Below, one piece after another: positions 50,556-60,798 of a stretch of DNA of 64,000 nt. The DNA is from Mannheimia bovis (lineage in GTDB: Bacteria > Pseudomonadota > Gammaproteobacteria > Enterobacterales > Pasteurellaceae): the NCBI RefSeq assembly GCF_014541205.1, contig NZ_CP061280.1, positions 2,062,798-2,126,797 of the forward strand, written 5' to 3'. The notes beneath the pieces were generated by a model that saw only the letters and a list, made by a program, of their open reading frames with translations, was not told the DNA's origin and made no database searches. A program made the position numbers and the translations under genes. Numbering within the stretch: position 1 is the first letter of the stretch; every line of letters starts with the position of its first letter.

Positions 50556-51167
50556 ATGTTTGAACTTTATATTAATCCTCCAAAATCCTCTTGGTCACTC
50601 AGAGTATGGCTTTTGCTTAAAATGCTCGATATTCCATTTAACACAAAAATTGTTCGCTATTTGGCAGATATAAATCAACAACGCCAACAATTCCAACAAT
50701 TTTCCCCCACCGCCAAAATTCCTGTACTGGTTGATCACAATCATACTGTTTGGGACAGCTTGGCTATTGTGGAGTATGTTGCCGAAAGTTACCCCCAAGT
50801 GTGGGCTTCAGATAAAATCGCTCGAGCGTGGAGCCGCAGTGCTTGTGCTGAAATGCACTCAGGTTTTACCGTTTTGCGAGAAATTTGTGATTTTCGACCG
50901 CTTGAACGGCTCGAATTAGCTCAAACTCCACCCGAATTAGTGGCAGAATTAACCCGCATTGATGAACTGTGGCAAGAAGGATTAAACCGTTTCTCTGGCA
51001 ATTTTTTAGCCGGTAATGAATTTACCGCTGTTGATGCGTTTTTCGCACCAATCGCATTACGCATTGAAACTTATGGCTTACATCGTTATTTCAGTGAACA
51101 AGCTCTTGCTTACCAACGCCGTTTACTCTCCTTGCCGGAATTAAATGAATGGTTAAAACACAAATGA
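50556..51167 (+). CDS. Glutathione S-transferase family protein (zeta/omega-like)
   Basis: This 203-aa protein starts at the ATG at 50556 after GGGGA; an ATG 12 bases upstream is possible. The N-terminal domain MFELYINPPKSSWSLRVWLLLKML has Ser12/Ser13 near the catalytic site, then KIPVLVDHNHTVWDSLAIVEYVAESYP. The helical domain includes FTAVDAFFAPIALRIETYGL. The substrate is unknown. It overlaps the next gene by 4 bases (ATGA). Confidence 0.83.
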   Translation: MFELYINPPKSSWSLRVWLLLKMLDIPFNTKIVRYLADINQQRQQFQQFSPTAKIPVLVDHNHTVWDSLAIVEYVAESYPQVWASDKIARAWSRSACAEMHSGFTVLREICDFRPLERLELAQTPPELVAELTRIDELWQEGLNRFSGNFLAGNEFTAVDAFFAPIALRIETYGLHRYFSEQALAYQRRLLSLPELNEWLKHK

Positions 51168-51919
51168 AAAAAAGCATTTACGACACCCCAATTTTCTTTG
51201 AACGCTACCAACAGCTCCGCCAAAATCCGATTAGTATGAATGAGGTGGTTGAAAAGCCAACAATGTTTTCACTTCTGCCCTCTCTCAAAAGCAAAAAAGT
51301 GCTGGATTTAGGCTGCGGTACAGGGGTTCATCTCGCCCATTATTTGAGCTTAGGGGCAGAAAAAGTGGTCGGGTTGGATTTATCCGAATTAATGCTACAG
51401 CAAGCTGAAACGGAACTTTCCGCACAATATCAAACAGGCAAAGATTTCTCGCTCTACTGCTTACCGATGGAAAGGCTAAATGAAATTAAGGAAACAGATT
51501 TTGATATTGTGACCAGCTCTTTTGCTTTTCACTATATTGAGGATTTTTCTGAGCTACTTGCAAACATTTCAGCAAAAATGACCGCTTGCGGCACGCTGAT
51601 TTTTTCACAAGAACACCCGATTGTGACTTGCTATAAAGAGGGCTACCGCTGGGAAAAGAACGAAGCAAAACAGCAAGTGGCTTATCGACTAAATTATTAT
51701 CGAGATGAGGGTGAACGAGATCGAAGCTGGTTTCAACAACCGTTTAAAACCTACCACCGAACGACGGCAACCATTCTAAATAGCTTAATCCAAGCAGATT
51801 TTGAAATTATGCAAGTGGAAGAGCCAATGCTTGCCGAACAGCCCGAATGGCATAATGAATTTAAAGATTTACAACATCGTCCGCCACTGCTATTTATAAA
51901 GGTACAAAAGCGAAAATAG
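51164..51919 (+). CDS. Class I SAM-dependent methyltransferase
   Basis: This 251-aa protein starts inside the preceding gst stop. The SAM loop is VLDLGCGTGVHLAHYLSLGAEKVVGLDLS (about 42-70), with IVTSSFAFHYIEDFSELLANI as the post-motif region. No target-specific domain is seen, so the substrate (small molecule, tRNA or protein) is unknown. It is operonic with the GST gene. Confidence 0.85.
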   Translation: MKKSIYDTPIFFERYQQLRQNPISMNEVVEKPTMFSLLPSLKSKKVLDLGCGTGVHLAHYLSLGAEKVVGLDLSELMLQQAETELSAQYQTGKDFSLYCLPMERLNEIKETDFDIVTSSFAFHYIEDFSELLANISAKMTACGTLIFSQEHPIVTCYKEGYRWEKNEAKQQVAYRLNYYRDEGERDRSWFQQPFKTYHRTTATILNSLIQADFEIMQVEEPMLAEQPEWHNEFKDLQHRPPLLFIKVQKRK

Positions 51920-51982
51920 CAAAAGGTAGGTTTTCTATGTGGTTATTTTACAATCAATTAAACATTATTTTTTAAAATTTGA

Positions 51983-52011
51983 TTGCTCAATTTTCGTGAA
52001 CGCACTATTAT
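51983..52011 (+). promoter_or_regulatory. Probable promoter of tRNA-Asp
   Basis: TTGCTC (51983-51988), a 17-base spacer and TATTAT (52006-52011) lie 16 bases before the tRNA. Confidence 0.5.
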
Positions 52012-52026
52012 TTGCACTACCAGTAC

Positions 52027-52103
52027 GGAGCGGTAGTTCAGCTGGTTAGAATACCTGCCTGTCACGCAGGGGGTCGCGGGTTCGAGTCCCGTCCGTTCCG
52101 CCA
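52027..52103 (+). tRNA. tRNA-Asp (anticodon GTC)
   Basis: A 77-nt cloverleaf starting GGAGCGGTAGTTCAGCTGG, anticodon GTC at 52061-52063, T-arm GGTTCGAGTCC, and encoded CCA. Confidence 0.97.
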
Positions 52104-52111
52104 CTAAATTT

Positions 52112-52139
52112 AAGCCTCTGAGAAATCAGAGGCTTTTTT
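52112..52139 (+). terminator. Terminator after tRNA-Asp
   Basis: AAGCCTCTGA GAAA TCAGAGGCTTTTTT is a strong hairpin with T run. It can also serve the convergent SufE-family gene. Confidence 0.88.
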
Positions 52140-52146
52140 GTTTCTA

Positions 52147-52524
52147 TCAAACGGTAATCAACTTCTGTAACTGACTTATGCCATTCAACCTTGTGCTGGT
52201 TAAATTTGGGGAAATTTTTAGCTCATCAAACATTTCTCGTAAATTAAAATGCTCAAGCTCTTCTGCTGATTTTTCAGTAAGTGCCGTTACCACAATAAAT
52301 AAAATCCCCTGCATTAAACGGGCATCACTGTAGGTCTGTATTTTTCTTGGTTCAAGTTGGAACTGAAACCATAATCGACTTTCGCAGCCTTCAATTTCAG
52401 GTAAGTCGGCAAGCTCGTCTGCTGTTTGTTTCGGTAGCTGGCGACTAAATTGAATTAACAAGCGGTATCTTTCTTCCCACGATTTGCAATCTTCAAATTT
52501 TTGGTAAATCTCTGCTAATGTCAT
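52147..52524 (-). CDS. SufE/CsdE-family cysteine desulfurase sulfur acceptor
   Basis: This 125-aa protein has the family sequence SWEERYRLLIQFSRQLP, PEIEGCESRLWFQF with the sulfur-accepting Cys47, and DARLMQGILFIVVTALTEKS. The acceptor takes persulfide from a cysteine desulfurase for Fe-S assembly. I cannot decide between SufE and CsdE, since no suf or csd partner gene is in the window. Its terminator is shared with tRNA-Asp. Confidence 0.87.
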   Translation of the reverse strand: MTLAEIYQKFEDCKSWEERYRLLIQFSRQLPKQTADELADLPEIEGCESRLWFQFQLEPRKIQTYSDARLMQGILFIVVTALTEKSAEELEHFNLREMFDELKISPNLTSTRLNGISQLQKLITV

Positions 52525-52594
52525 AGTATCCTCAATAAATTTGCAAAAGATTTTAACAATCTGACCGCTTGTTGTTAATGATTTTCTGAAAATT

Positions 52595-52603
52595 TGCTAG
52601 AAT
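52595..52603 (+). promoter_or_regulatory. Extended -10 promoter of clpPX
   Basis: TGCTAGAAT (TGn TAGAAT) lies 36 bases before the clpP ATG. No good -35 at 17 bases. Heat-shock control cannot be judged. Confidence 0.45.
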
Positions 52604-52638
52604 AGACCGATTTTCGTATTACGATAGAGGAAATAATA

Positions 52639-53232
52639 ATGGCATTAGTCCCAATGGTGGTAGAACAAACCTCGAAAGGCGAACGTTCTTACGACATTTA
52701 TTCACGCTTATTAAAAGAGCGTATTATTTTTTTAAATGGTCAAGTTGAAGACCAAATGGCAAATTTGATTGTGGCACAATTGCTCTTTTTAGAAGCGGAA
52801 GATCCTGAAAAAGACATTTACTTATACATTAACTCACCGGGCGGCGTAGTAACGGCAGGGCTTGCAATTTACGATACAATGAATTTTATTAAGCCTGATG
52901 TAGCAACACTTTGCACCGGGCAAGCCGCTTCGATGGGAGCATTTTTATTATCTGCCGGAGCGAAAGGCAAACGCTTTGCTCTGCCGCACGCTCGCATTAT
53001 GATCCACCAACCTTTGGGTGGAGCGAGAGGTCAAGCAACCGATATTCAAATTCAAGCGGAAGAAATTTTACGTTTGAAAGAGATGCTTACTCGCAGAATG
53101 GCTGAGCATAGTGATCAGCCTTTTGAGAAAGTAGCAGCGGACACCGAGCGTGATAATTTTATGTCTGCCAAAGAAGCGGCTGAATATGGCTTAATCGACA
53201 AAGTTTTAACCTCTCGCAGTGAGGTGGCATAA
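52639..53232 (+). CDS. clpP: ATP-dependent Clp protease proteolytic subunit
   Basis: This 197-aa serine protease has Ser98 in [11 protein letters not shown] and His123 in [11 protein letters not shown]; the remaining triad Asp is near residue 172. The oxyanion [12 protein letters not shown] strand is also present. It forms tetradecamers that degrade proteins fed by ClpX or ClpA. The start site is AGAGGAA. The stop overlaps the clpX start by one base, so the two are cotranscribed. Confidence 0.98.
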   Translation: MALVPMVVEQTSKGERSYDIYSRLLKERIIFLNGQVEDQMANLIVAQLLFLEAEDPEKDIYLYINSPGGVVTAGLAIYDTMNFIKPDVATLCTGQAASMGAFLLSAGAKGKRFALPHARIMIHQPLGGARGQATDIQIQAEEILRLKEMLTRRMAEHSDQPFEKVAADTERDNFMSAKEAAEYGLIDKVLTSRSEVA

Positions 53233-54479
53233 TGGCGTTTGAAAAAGAACCACATTGCAGTTTTTGCGGTAAAAAACGCACCGAAGTCGATCAATTAGTA
53301 GAAGGTACTGAAGGCTATATTTGTAACGAATGTATTGAAGAATCTTACGCTCTGCTACACGGCGAAGAAGAGCCGCTAATTGATGAAAACCAAGAAGATG
53401 AAGCGAGTTTCTTCACAAATGTCCCAACGCCGCACGAGTTACATCAACATTTAGATGATTATGTCATCGGGCAAGAACACGCCAAAAAAGTACTTTCTGT
53501 GGCAGTTTACAATCACTACAAACGTTTAAGAAGTGCGTTATCAAATTTTGATGCCACAAACGGCGTGGAATTAGGTAAAAGTAATATCTTATTAATCGGA
53601 CCAACAGGGAGCGGTAAAACTTTACTGGCAGAAACACTTGCACGCCGTTTAAATGTGCCGTTTGCGGTTGCCGATGCCACAACGCTTACCCAAGCGGGAT
53701 ACGTAGGTGAGGACGTTGAAAACGTCATTCAAAAACTATTGATGAAATGTGATTTTGAAGCAGAACAAGCGGAACGTGGCATCGTCTTTATTGATGAAAT
53801 CGACAAAATCACCCGTAAATCAGAAAGTGCCTCTATTACCCGTGATGTTTCGGGTGAAGGCGTGCAACAAGCCTTATTAAAACTGCTTGAAGGTACGGTG
53901 GCTAATATCAATCCGCAAGGTGGTCGTAAACACCCGAAAGGCGAAACTATTCCGGTGGATACTTCCAAAATCCTATTTATTTGTGGTGGGGCGTTTGCAG
54001 GTTTAGATAAAATTGTAGAATCTCGCACAAATACGCAGGGCGGTATTGGCTTTGGTGCGGCATTGAGAAAAGATAAAGATCGCCAAGATTTAACAGAATT
54101 ATTCAAACAAGTTGAGCCGGAAGATTTAGTCAAATTCGGCTTAATCCCTGAATTAATCGGTCGTTTACCGGTCGTTACGCCATTACAGGAGTTGGATGAA
54201 GAAGCCTTGATTCAGATCTTAACTGAGCCGAAAAATGCGATTATCAAGCAATACCAAGCCTTATTCGAAATGGAAGGCGTAGAATTGCACTTCACCAAAG
54301 AAGCCTTAATCGCCATTGCAAGCAAGGCTATTGCCCGCAAAACAGGGGCTCGTGGCTTACGTTCAATTGTAGAGAACTTATTGCTTGATACAATGTACGA
54401 TCTCCCAACCTTAAATGCGAAAAAGGTAACTATCGGCAAAGGTTGTGTGGAAAACGGCGACAAACCGAAGGTGGAATAA
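53232..54479 (+). CDS. clpX: ATP-dependent Clp protease ATPase subunit ClpX
   Basis: This 415-aa AAA+ unfoldase has an N-terminal zinc-binding domain (CSFCGKKR...CNECI), Walker A GPTGSGKT (123-130), Walker [11 protein letters not shown], and the pore loop [11 protein letters not shown]. The C-terminal small domain has [22 protein letters not shown]. The ClpP-docking IGF loop is present (GGIGFGAAL). It unfolds tagged substrates into ClpP. Confidence 0.98.
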   Translation: MAFEKEPHCSFCGKKRTEVDQLVEGTEGYICNECIEESYALLHGEEEPLIDENQEDEASFFTNVPTPHELHQHLDDYVIGQEHAKKVLSVAVYNHYKRLRSALSNFDATNGVELGKSNILLIGPTGSGKTLLAETLARRLNVPFAVADATTLTQAGYVGEDVENVIQKLLMKCDFEAEQAERGIVFIDEIDKITRKSESASITRDVSGEGVQQALLKLLEGTVANINPQGGRKHPKGETIPVDTSKILFICGGAFAGLDKIVESRTNTQGGIGFGAALRKDKDRQDLTELFKQVEPEDLVKFGLIPELIGRLPVVTPLQELDEEALIQILTEPKNAIIKQYQALFEMEGVELHFTKEALIAIASKAIARKTGARGLRSIVENLLLDTMYDLPTLNAKKVTIGKGCVENGDKPKVE

Positions 54480-54486
54480 AAATTCA

Positions 54487-54518
54487 ATAAAGCACATTTT
54501 GATGATGTGCTTTATTTT
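54487..54518 (+). terminator. Terminator after clpX
   Basis: ATAAAGCACAT / ATGTGCTTTAT with TTTGATG loop and TTTTT. It separates clpPX from lpxK. Confidence 0.85.
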
Positions 54519-54536
54519 TAATCACTTATTTGAATT

Positions 54537-55514
54537 ATGAAAATCTGGCAAACAAAATCCGTTATTACTTGGCTACTTTCGCCACTTTCGCTACTGTTTT
54601 GGTTGATTAGCCAAATTCGCAAGCGGTTATATTCTCTGAATATTTTGCAATCGTACCGCTCACCTGTGCCAGTGTTGGTGGTGGGAAATATTTCTGTGGG
54701 CGGTAACGGTAAAACCCCTGTGGTAGTTTGGTTGGTGGAACAACTTCAGCAACGTGGTGTAAAAGTGGGGGTAATTTCTCGTGGGTATGGTGGTAAGGTT
54801 AAAACCTTTCCGCAATTAGTTACACTCGAAAGCTCTGCTGAAATGGTGGGCGATGAGCCTGTATTGATTGTACAACGAACGAATGTGCCTTTGGCAATTT
54901 CTCCTAATCGCCAACAAAGCATTGAATTATTGCTAAGTCAGTTTGAGTTAGACATCATTATTACTGATGATGGTTTACAGCATTATGCCTTACAGCGTGA
55001 TATGGAATGGGTAGTGATTGATGGCGTTAGGCGTTTTGGTAACGGTTTTGTATTACCTGCAGGAGGATTACGTGAGCTGCCGAGCCGTTTAAATTCGGTA
55101 GATGCTATTATTTGCAACGGTGGAAATGCCGAGCCGAATGAACATTTAATGATGCTTGAACCTTCTGAGGCGATTAATCTTCTCACCAATGAACATAAGC
55201 CGTTAAGTGAATTTACGCAACCTTGTGTGGCAATTGCAGGGATAGGGCATCCGCCACGCTTTTTCACAATGCTGGAAAACTTAGGCATTACACTTGCCAA
55301 AACACAGGGATTTGCCGATCATCAAGCCTTTGATAAAACCCAACTTACTGAATTAGCCAATAACCAAACACCATTATTGATGACGGAAAAAGACGCAGTA
55401 AAATGCCAAGCATTCGCCCAAGAAAATTGGTGGTATGTGCCGGTTTCTGCAAAATTTTCAGAAAAATCAACCGCTTGTTTATTAACTCCAATTTTACAAA
55501 AGCTAGGAAAATAA
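54537..55514 (+). CDS. lpxK: Tetraacyldisaccharide 4'-kinase
   Basis: This 325-aa membrane-bound kinase has an N-terminal hydrophobic helix ([18 protein letters not shown]) followed by the P-loop [12 protein letters not shown], then [28 protein letters not shown] carries the conserved Asp-Asp. It phosphorylates the 4' position of the lipid A precursor at the inner membrane. The next gene starts 1 base later, as in the lpxK-ycaR-kdsB cluster of E. coli. Confidence 0.95.
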   Translation: MKIWQTKSVITWLLSPLSLLFWLISQIRKRLYSLNILQSYRSPVPVLVVGNISVGGNGKTPVVVWLVEQLQQRGVKVGVISRGYGGKVKTFPQLVTLESSAEMVGDEPVLIVQRTNVPLAISPNRQQSIELLLSQFELDIIITDDGLQHYALQRDMEWVVIDGVRRFGNGFVLPAGGLRELPSRLNSVDAIICNGGNAEPNEHLMMLEPSEAINLLTNEHKPLSEFTQPCVAIAGIGHPPRFFTMLENLGITLAKTQGFADHQAFDKTQLTELANNQTPLLMTEKDAVKCQAFAQENWWYVPVSAKFSEKSTACLLTPILQKLGK

Positions 55515-55515
55515 A

Positions 55516-55677
55516 ATGAACGAAAAAGTACTTAATAACCTTGTCTGCCCTGTCTCTAATGAAAAATTAGAGTGGGATAAAGAGAACAATCAATTAATCA
55601 ATCGCAAGCTCAATATTGCTTATCCAATTAAAAACGGCATTCCTGAATTGCTGCCTGAATCCGGGAAATCTTTATAA
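55516..55677 (+). CDS. ycaR: Trm112-family small protein YcaR
   Basis: This short 53-aa frame (MNEKVLNNLVCPVSNEKLEW...YPIKNGIPELLPE) is the Trm112 pattern, with YPIKNGIPELLP the family end motif. It begins one base after the lpxK stop. In E. coli ycaR lies between lpxK and kdsB; here kdsB has been turned around. Its C-rich zinc-ribbon pair is incomplete (one Cys, C11). Confidence 0.88.
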   Translation: MNEKVLNNLVCPVSNEKLEWDKENNQLINRKLNIAYPIKNGIPELLPESGKSL

Positions 55678-55711
55678 AAAATAGGGCTGATATAAATCCA
55701 GCCCTATTTTT
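55678..55711. terminator. Bidirectional terminator between ycaR and kdsB
   Basis: AAAATAGGGCTG / CAGCCCTATTTT with an ATATAAATC loop. It lies between the convergent ycaR and kdsB ends. Confidence 0.88.
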
Positions 55712-55754
55712 CAACATTTTACAAAACAAGCATAAAATTTAACCGCTTGTTATC

Positions 55755-56510
55755 TTAACGAGCTAAAATTGCTCGCACTCTCTCCAAATCTTCCGGCGTA
55801 TCTACTCCAACTTGCGGGGCTTCTTTTGCCAGGTCGATATGAATTTTTTCACCATACCATAAGGCTCGGAGTTGCTCAAGCGACTCCAGCTGCTCCAATG
55901 CCGTTGGCTGCCAAGCCACATACTGTTTCACAAAGCCGGCACGGTAAGCATAAATGCCGATATGGCGTAAGTAACCTTGTGAGGCAACAAAATTATCATC
56001 GCAATCCGGGAAACTGTCTCTGGCAAACGGAATTGAGGCACGAGAGAAATATAATGCCATACCGTTTTTATCTGCCACCGCTTTCACTGCATTTGGGTTA
56101 AATAATTCTTCTCGAGTTTCTAACTTCACGCCAAGTGTTGCCATATTGATTTGATAAGTATCTAAATTGCGAGCGACCTGTTCCACAATCACTGGCGGAA
56201 TTAACGGCTCATCGCCTTGAATATTAACGATGATTTCGCTATCCGCAATTTGCATTTTTTCGATTACTTCCGCCAAGCGTTCTGTGCCTGAATTGTGTTT
56301 GTCCGAAGTCATACATACTTCCGCCCCAAAGGTTTTTGCGGTCGCTTCAATTTCTGGGTGATCGGTGGCAATAATCACACGTGTTGCACCCGCTTGTTGG
56401 GCTTTTTCCCAAACGTGTTGAATCATCGGTTTACCTGCAATATCCAATAACGGTTTACGAGGCAAACGGCTTGAAGCATAGCGAGCAGGGATAATAACGG
56501 TGAAGTTCAT
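55755..56510 (-). CDS. kdsB: CMP-KDO synthetase
   Basis: This 251-aa cytidylyltransferase has the CTP-binding [32 protein letters not shown], then ATDHPEI and the metal-binding [12 protein letters not shown]-type motif ([11 protein letters not shown]). It activates KDO for transfer to lipid A. It is followed by trxB upstream on the same strand (9 bases apart). Confidence 0.97.
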   Translation of the reverse strand: MNFTVIIPARYASSRLPRKPLLDIAGKPMIQHVWEKAQQAGATRVIIATDHPEIEATAKTFGAEVCMTSDKHNSGTERLAEVIEKMQIADSEIIVNIQGDEPLIPPVIVEQVARNLDTYQINMATLGVKLETREELFNPNAVKAVADKNGMALYFSRASIPFARDSFPDCDDNFVASQGYLRHIGIYAYRAGFVKQYVAWQPTALEQLESLEQLRALWYGEKIHIDLAKEAPQVGVDTPEDLERVRAILAR

Positions 56511-56519
56511 AAAATGTCC

Positions 56520-57482
<963 letters not shown>

Positions 57483-57538
57483 TTATTTTTACCGCTTTTA
57501 TCATTGTAAGCGGTCATTTTTTACAAAAATTTTGCAAA

Positions 57539-58384
57539 TTAATATAAAAGTGAATAAAGCTGTCTTCTGAATTTTGGCACAATAGGATCTGTTCCAAGTG
57601 CCGACAATATCGCTAAAAATTGTGTTTTTACCTCGCCATTTGCGATATTTAAGTCTGATTTTAACCAATCAAACAATAGGCTTAATGCTTCGTCATTCTT
57701 GTGAGCTTGGTGTAATTGGTTGGCAAGTTTAATCGCAATTTCAGGAATTTTGTTTTGAGCGTAATCAGCTTGCAACTGTTGCAATTCAGGAGATTCACTC
57801 GCCTGCTCTAACAATTCAATTTGAGCCTGCAAACCGTGCCAGCGGCTGTCTCTGTCTTGAATTGGAATAGCTCTTAAGATTTCACGAGCCGGCTCAACAT
57901 TTTTCATTGCAATATACGTTTCAGCATAGAGCAAAGCAAAGTCGCTGTTTTTCTTGTCCGTCATTTCCCAAGCTGCTTTTAGTAGAGGCAATGCTTCATC
58001 GTAGCGTTGATCTTGTAGAAATTCTAAGGCTTGGTTAAATTTAAGTTCTTCCTCTTTCGGTAATATGTTAGCAAGCCGAATTCGCAATTCTTGCTCACTT
58101 ACCGCACCTTGAATAGCATCAATCGGCTGACCGTTTGAGAAGAGGTAAAGAGTTGGAATTTGTTGAATGCGAAACTGTGCCGCTAATGCCTGCTGTTCAT
58201 CGCAGTTAATGGTTGCCAACAAAAATTGTTGTGGATTTTCATCTGCAATACGGCGGAGTAAAGCATCCATTTCTAGCGAGGCAACCTCACGAGGAGAAAT
58301 AAAATGGAACACTGTTGGCATTTGCCCTGCAGCACTCCACACTTCACTAAAATTTTGTTCGTTTACATTTACCAAATAGTCCAT
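57539..58384 (-). CDS. cnoX: Chaperedoxin CnoX (YbbN), thioredoxin fold plus TPR
   Basis: This 281-aa protein has an N-terminal thioredoxin domain (~1-110): VFHFISPREVASLEMD at the active-site position, so the CxxC pair is missing. The Cys in INCDEQQALAAQFRIQQIPTLYLFSNG remains. A helical TPR-like domain follows (EELKFNQALEFLQDQRYDEALPLLKAAW, AYAETYIAMKN, ANQLHQAHKNDEALSLLF). In E. coli CnoX is a hypochlorite-activated holdase that gives substrates to GroEL. It probably shares the trxB cluster by context. Confidence 0.88.
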   Translation of the reverse strand: MDYLVNVNEQNFSEVWSAAGQMPTVFHFISPREVASLEMDALLRRIADENPQQFLLATINCDEQQALAAQFRIQQIPTLYLFSNGQPIDAIQGAVSEQELRIRLANILPKEEELKFNQALEFLQDQRYDEALPLLKAAWEMTDKKNSDFALLYAETYIAMKNVEPAREILRAIPIQDRDSRWHGLQAQIELLEQASESPELQQLQADYAQNKIPEIAIKLANQLHQAHKNDEALSLLFDWLKSDLNIANGEVKTQFLAILSALGTDPIVPKFRRQLYSLLY

Positions 58385-58428
58385 AAAAAACCTTCTTGAG
58401 CTAAAAAATTACCTTTTATATTGTAGCA

Positions 58429-58755
58429 TTAATAAGAAGTTTCAATAGGTAGCCCATTTCTTTCCCACGCTTCAAAACCACCTTTTACGCTGTAAACGTT
58501 TTCAAATCCTTGTTCAATCAAAAATTGAGCCGTACTTTGGCTACTCACCCCGTGATAACAAATGATGACAACAGGCTCATCATAATCTACTTCATCTAAA
58601 AACTTACCGTAACTTTGGTTAGTTAAATGAAACGCATCTTGTGGGTGGCTATAAACATAACGGCGAGCATCACGAATATCGGCAAGCACTGCTCCTTCGT
58701 TTTCCATTAATTCCCACGCTTGCTGGGGGGTAATTTCTTTAAAAGTGACTTCCAT
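58429..58755 (-). CDS. glpE: Thiosulfate sulfurtransferase GlpE (rhodanese)
   Basis: This 108-aa single-domain rhodanese is read from the ATG at 58755 ([17 protein letters not shown]); a longer frame from 58773 is less likely. Active-site loop ICYHGVSSQ has Cys66. E. coli GlpE is 108 aa with Cys65. It transfers sulfur from thiosulfate to cyanide in vitro; thioredoxin is a probable acceptor. It lies divergent from exbB. Confidence 0.9.
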   Translation of the reverse strand: MEVTFKEITPQQAWELMENEGAVLADIRDARRYVYSHPQDAFHLTNQSYGKFLDEVDYDEPVVIICYHGVSSQSTAQFLIEQGFENVYSVKGGFEAWERNGLPIETSY

Positions 58756-58828
58756 AATTGATTTATTCCTCAAATAAATAGGCGAAACTATATCATAAAA
58801 TAGCGAAGGTATCGGCGATTATTTCAAG

Positions 58829-58857
58829 TTGAAAAATTGATGTTAGTCTTATATAAT
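58829..58857 (+). promoter_or_regulatory. Promoter of exbB-exbD-tonB
   Basis: TTGAAA (58829-58834), a 17-base spacer and TATAAT (58852-58857) lie 53 bases before the exbB ATG. A Fur box is expected for this operon, but I could not find a convincing one. Confidence 0.7.
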
Positions 58858-58909
58858 TGCGAACTATTTTCAAATGCAAGATTTATCCATTTTTTCTTTG
58901 AGGTTTTAT

Positions 58910-59365
58910 ATGAATCAACTTTTTCATTTTTTAGAACGTTATACAGACTTTGTTATTTTAGGCTTATTAGGCTTATTAAGCGTTATTTGTGTCTGGAAAG
59001 CAATTGAACGTATTATGTTCTATTCAAAAGTGGATATTTCTAAATATAGCACCTTAGAAGAATTAGAAATCGACTTAACCCACAACCTAACCACCATTTC
59101 TACTATTGGCTCAAATGCCCCTTATATCGGTTTGTTAGGTACAGTTATCGGTATTCTTTTAACCTTTTACAATTTAGGGCAATCAGGTGGCGACATTGAC
59201 GCTGCGGCTATTATGGTAAACCTTTCTTTAGCATTAAAAGCAACTGCAGCAGGTATTTTAGTAGCGATTATTGCAATGGTTTTCTATAACGGTTTTGGTC
59301 GTAAAGTAGAAGAAAATAAATTGAAATGGTTAGCTCTACAAGCTAAAAATCACCAAGCGGTCTAA
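58910..59365 (+). CDS. exbB: TonB-system proton channel subunit ExbB
   Basis: This 151-aa protein starts at the ATG at 58910 ([14 protein letters not shown]) after GAGG; the longer frame from 58874 has no ribosome site. TM1 is [19 protein letters not shown], then TM2 [26 protein letters not shown] and TM3 [25 protein letters not shown], the MotA/TolQ/ExbB proton-channel fold. It harnesses the proton gradient with ExbD to drive TonB. Confidence 0.95.
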   Translation: MNQLFHFLERYTDFVILGLLGLLSVICVWKAIERIMFYSKVDISKYSTLEELEIDLTHNLTTISTIGSNAPYIGLLGTVIGILLTFYNLGQSGGDIDAAAIMVNLSLALKATAAGILVAIIAMVFYNGFGRKVEENKLKWLALQAKNHQAV

Positions 59366-59401
59366 TTTCCTCTATTTTTTGCAAATCAAGAAGGCATAAA
59401 G

Positions 59402-59836
59402 ATGAAAAAATTTGATGAAATCAACATCATTCCATTTATTGATATTATGTTGGTATTGTTGGCTATCGTGCTGGTTACTGCTTCTTTTATCTCACAAGGT
59501 AAAATTCAAGTGAATGTGCCAAAAGCGACAACAACACAGCCGATGCAAGCAGATGAACTTGCGAAACTTTTGACTATTACTGAAAACAATGAATTTTTCT
59601 TTAATGACAAACCTATCACAAAAGAGCAGCTTGTGGCAGAAGTTTCAACTTGGGATAAAAGCCAAAAAGTATCGCTTAAAGTTGATGGTGCAGTTGCTTT
59701 TGAAAAATTTGTGGAATTAACCGATGTGTTATCTGCAAATGAGATCAAAAATGTGGCAATTATTACGAAAAAAGAAACTGCTGCACCAGCTACTAATACA
59801 CCAGACACACCCAATCAAGCACCAATAACGCCTTAA
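59402..59836 (+). CDS. exbD: TonB-system energising protein ExbD
   Basis: This 144-aa protein has one N-terminal TM ([24 protein letters not shown]) with the proton-carrying Asp in FIDIMLVLL, followed by a periplasmic domain and a short Ala/Pro/Thr tail. It is cotranscribed with exbB (36-base gap, with a USS word) and tonB. Confidence 0.95.
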   Translation: MKKFDEINIIPFIDIMLVLLAIVLVTASFISQGKIQVNVPKATTTQPMQADELAKLLTITENNEFFFNDKPITKEQLVAEVSTWDKSQKVSLKVDGAVAFEKFVELTDVLSANEIKNVAIITKKETAAPATNTPDTPNQAPITP

Positions 59837-59849
59837 TAGGATAAATGAG

Positions 59850-60719
59850 ATGAAAAAACACCATTCTCGAATTGGATTAATTGCATCACTAGCCATTCAC
59901 GGTGCATTGATTGGTGGTAGCTTTGCTTTACTTAATGAGCAAAAAATCGAAAAATCGGCAGAACAAAATTCTCTTTCAATGGAAATGGTTGCTGCTTTAT
60001 TAGAGCAACCACAGGTAGCAGTTTCGCCTGATCCTATTGAAGAAGTAAAAGAAATTGAACCGGAAAAAGTTGATCCACAGCCTGAACCGGAACCCGAACC
60101 AGTACCTGAGCCTGAAGCTATTCCAGAGCCAGTCCTAAAACCGAAAAAAGAAGAGCCGAAAAAGGAAAAGCCAAAGGAAGAAAAGCGTAAAGAACGTCCA
60201 AAAGAGAAAAAAGAAAAACCAAAAGAAGAGAAACGCAAAGAGAAAGAAAAGCCTCAGCAAAAACCAATTAAAGCGTTAGAGCGTGGTCCAGAGGTAAAAC
60301 AAGGCATTGTTGCAAAAGCTATTCCAAATGCTATACAAGGCGAAAAAATGGTTGCTGGCGTTGCAGGCGGACAAAAAGGTGGCTCATTGAATTCAACCTC
60401 TACGACAGGGAGTAACGTAACAGGGGGCAATGCAAGCGAACTTTCAGCCTATAAAACCGCATTACAGCGTGCGTTACAACGCAAGGCAAATAATTCATAC
60501 CCTCAGCGTGAAAAGATGATGCGTAAAACAGGCACGGTAACCATTAAATTTACCATTACCTCATCTGGTGCAATTTCAAATGTTTCTGTAGTAAATTCAT
60601 CGGGTAACAGTAATTTGGATAATGCAGCGGTAAAAAGTGCACAGGCAGTGAGTATGCCACCGCCACCGGCAGGTTTCCCACCTTCAGTTACCGTACCAAT
60701 TAAATTCTCTCTTGAATAA
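59850..60719 (+). CDS. tonB: Energy transducer TonB
   Basis: This 289-aa protein has an N-terminal TM helix with SLAIHGALIGGSFAL containing the essential His, then a Pro/Glu/Lys spacer of ~100 residues (PEPEPEPVPEPEAIPEP and repeated KEEKPKEEKR) that spans the periplasm. A linker rich in Gly/Ser/Asn leads to the C-terminal receptor-binding domain (TGTVTIKFTITSSGAISNVSVVNSSGNSNLDNAAVKSAQ). It transmits energy to outer-membrane receptors for iron or haem. Confidence 0.96.
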   Translation: MKKHHSRIGLIASLAIHGALIGGSFALLNEQKIEKSAEQNSLSMEMVAALLEQPQVAVSPDPIEEVKEIEPEKVDPQPEPEPEPVPEPEAIPEPVLKPKKEEPKKEKPKEEKRKERPKEKKEKPKEEKRKEKEKPQQKPIKALERGPEVKQGIVAKAIPNAIQGEKMVAGVAGGQKGGSLNSTSTTGSNVTGGNASELSAYKTALQRALQRKANNSYPQREKMMRKTGTVTIKFTITSSGAISNVSVVNSSGNSNLDNAAVKSAQAVSMPPPPAGFPPSVTVPIKFSLE

Positions 60720-60730
60720 AAGATGCAATA

Positions 60731-60763
60731 AAAAGAGTTGGCAGGAATACCAACTCTTTTTTT
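60731..60763 (+). terminator. Terminator after tonB
   Basis: AAAAGAGTTGG / CCAACTCTTTT with loop CAGGAATA and a T run. It lies between convergent tonB and pnuC. Confidence 0.88.
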
Positions 60764-60798
60764 ATAGCTAAATTATTACCGATAGCATTATCTGGCAA

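Noticed and set aside
58774-58909. Fur box upstream of exbB
   Set aside because: The best stretch near the -10 matches only about half of the 19-bp consensus. I do not report a Fur site.
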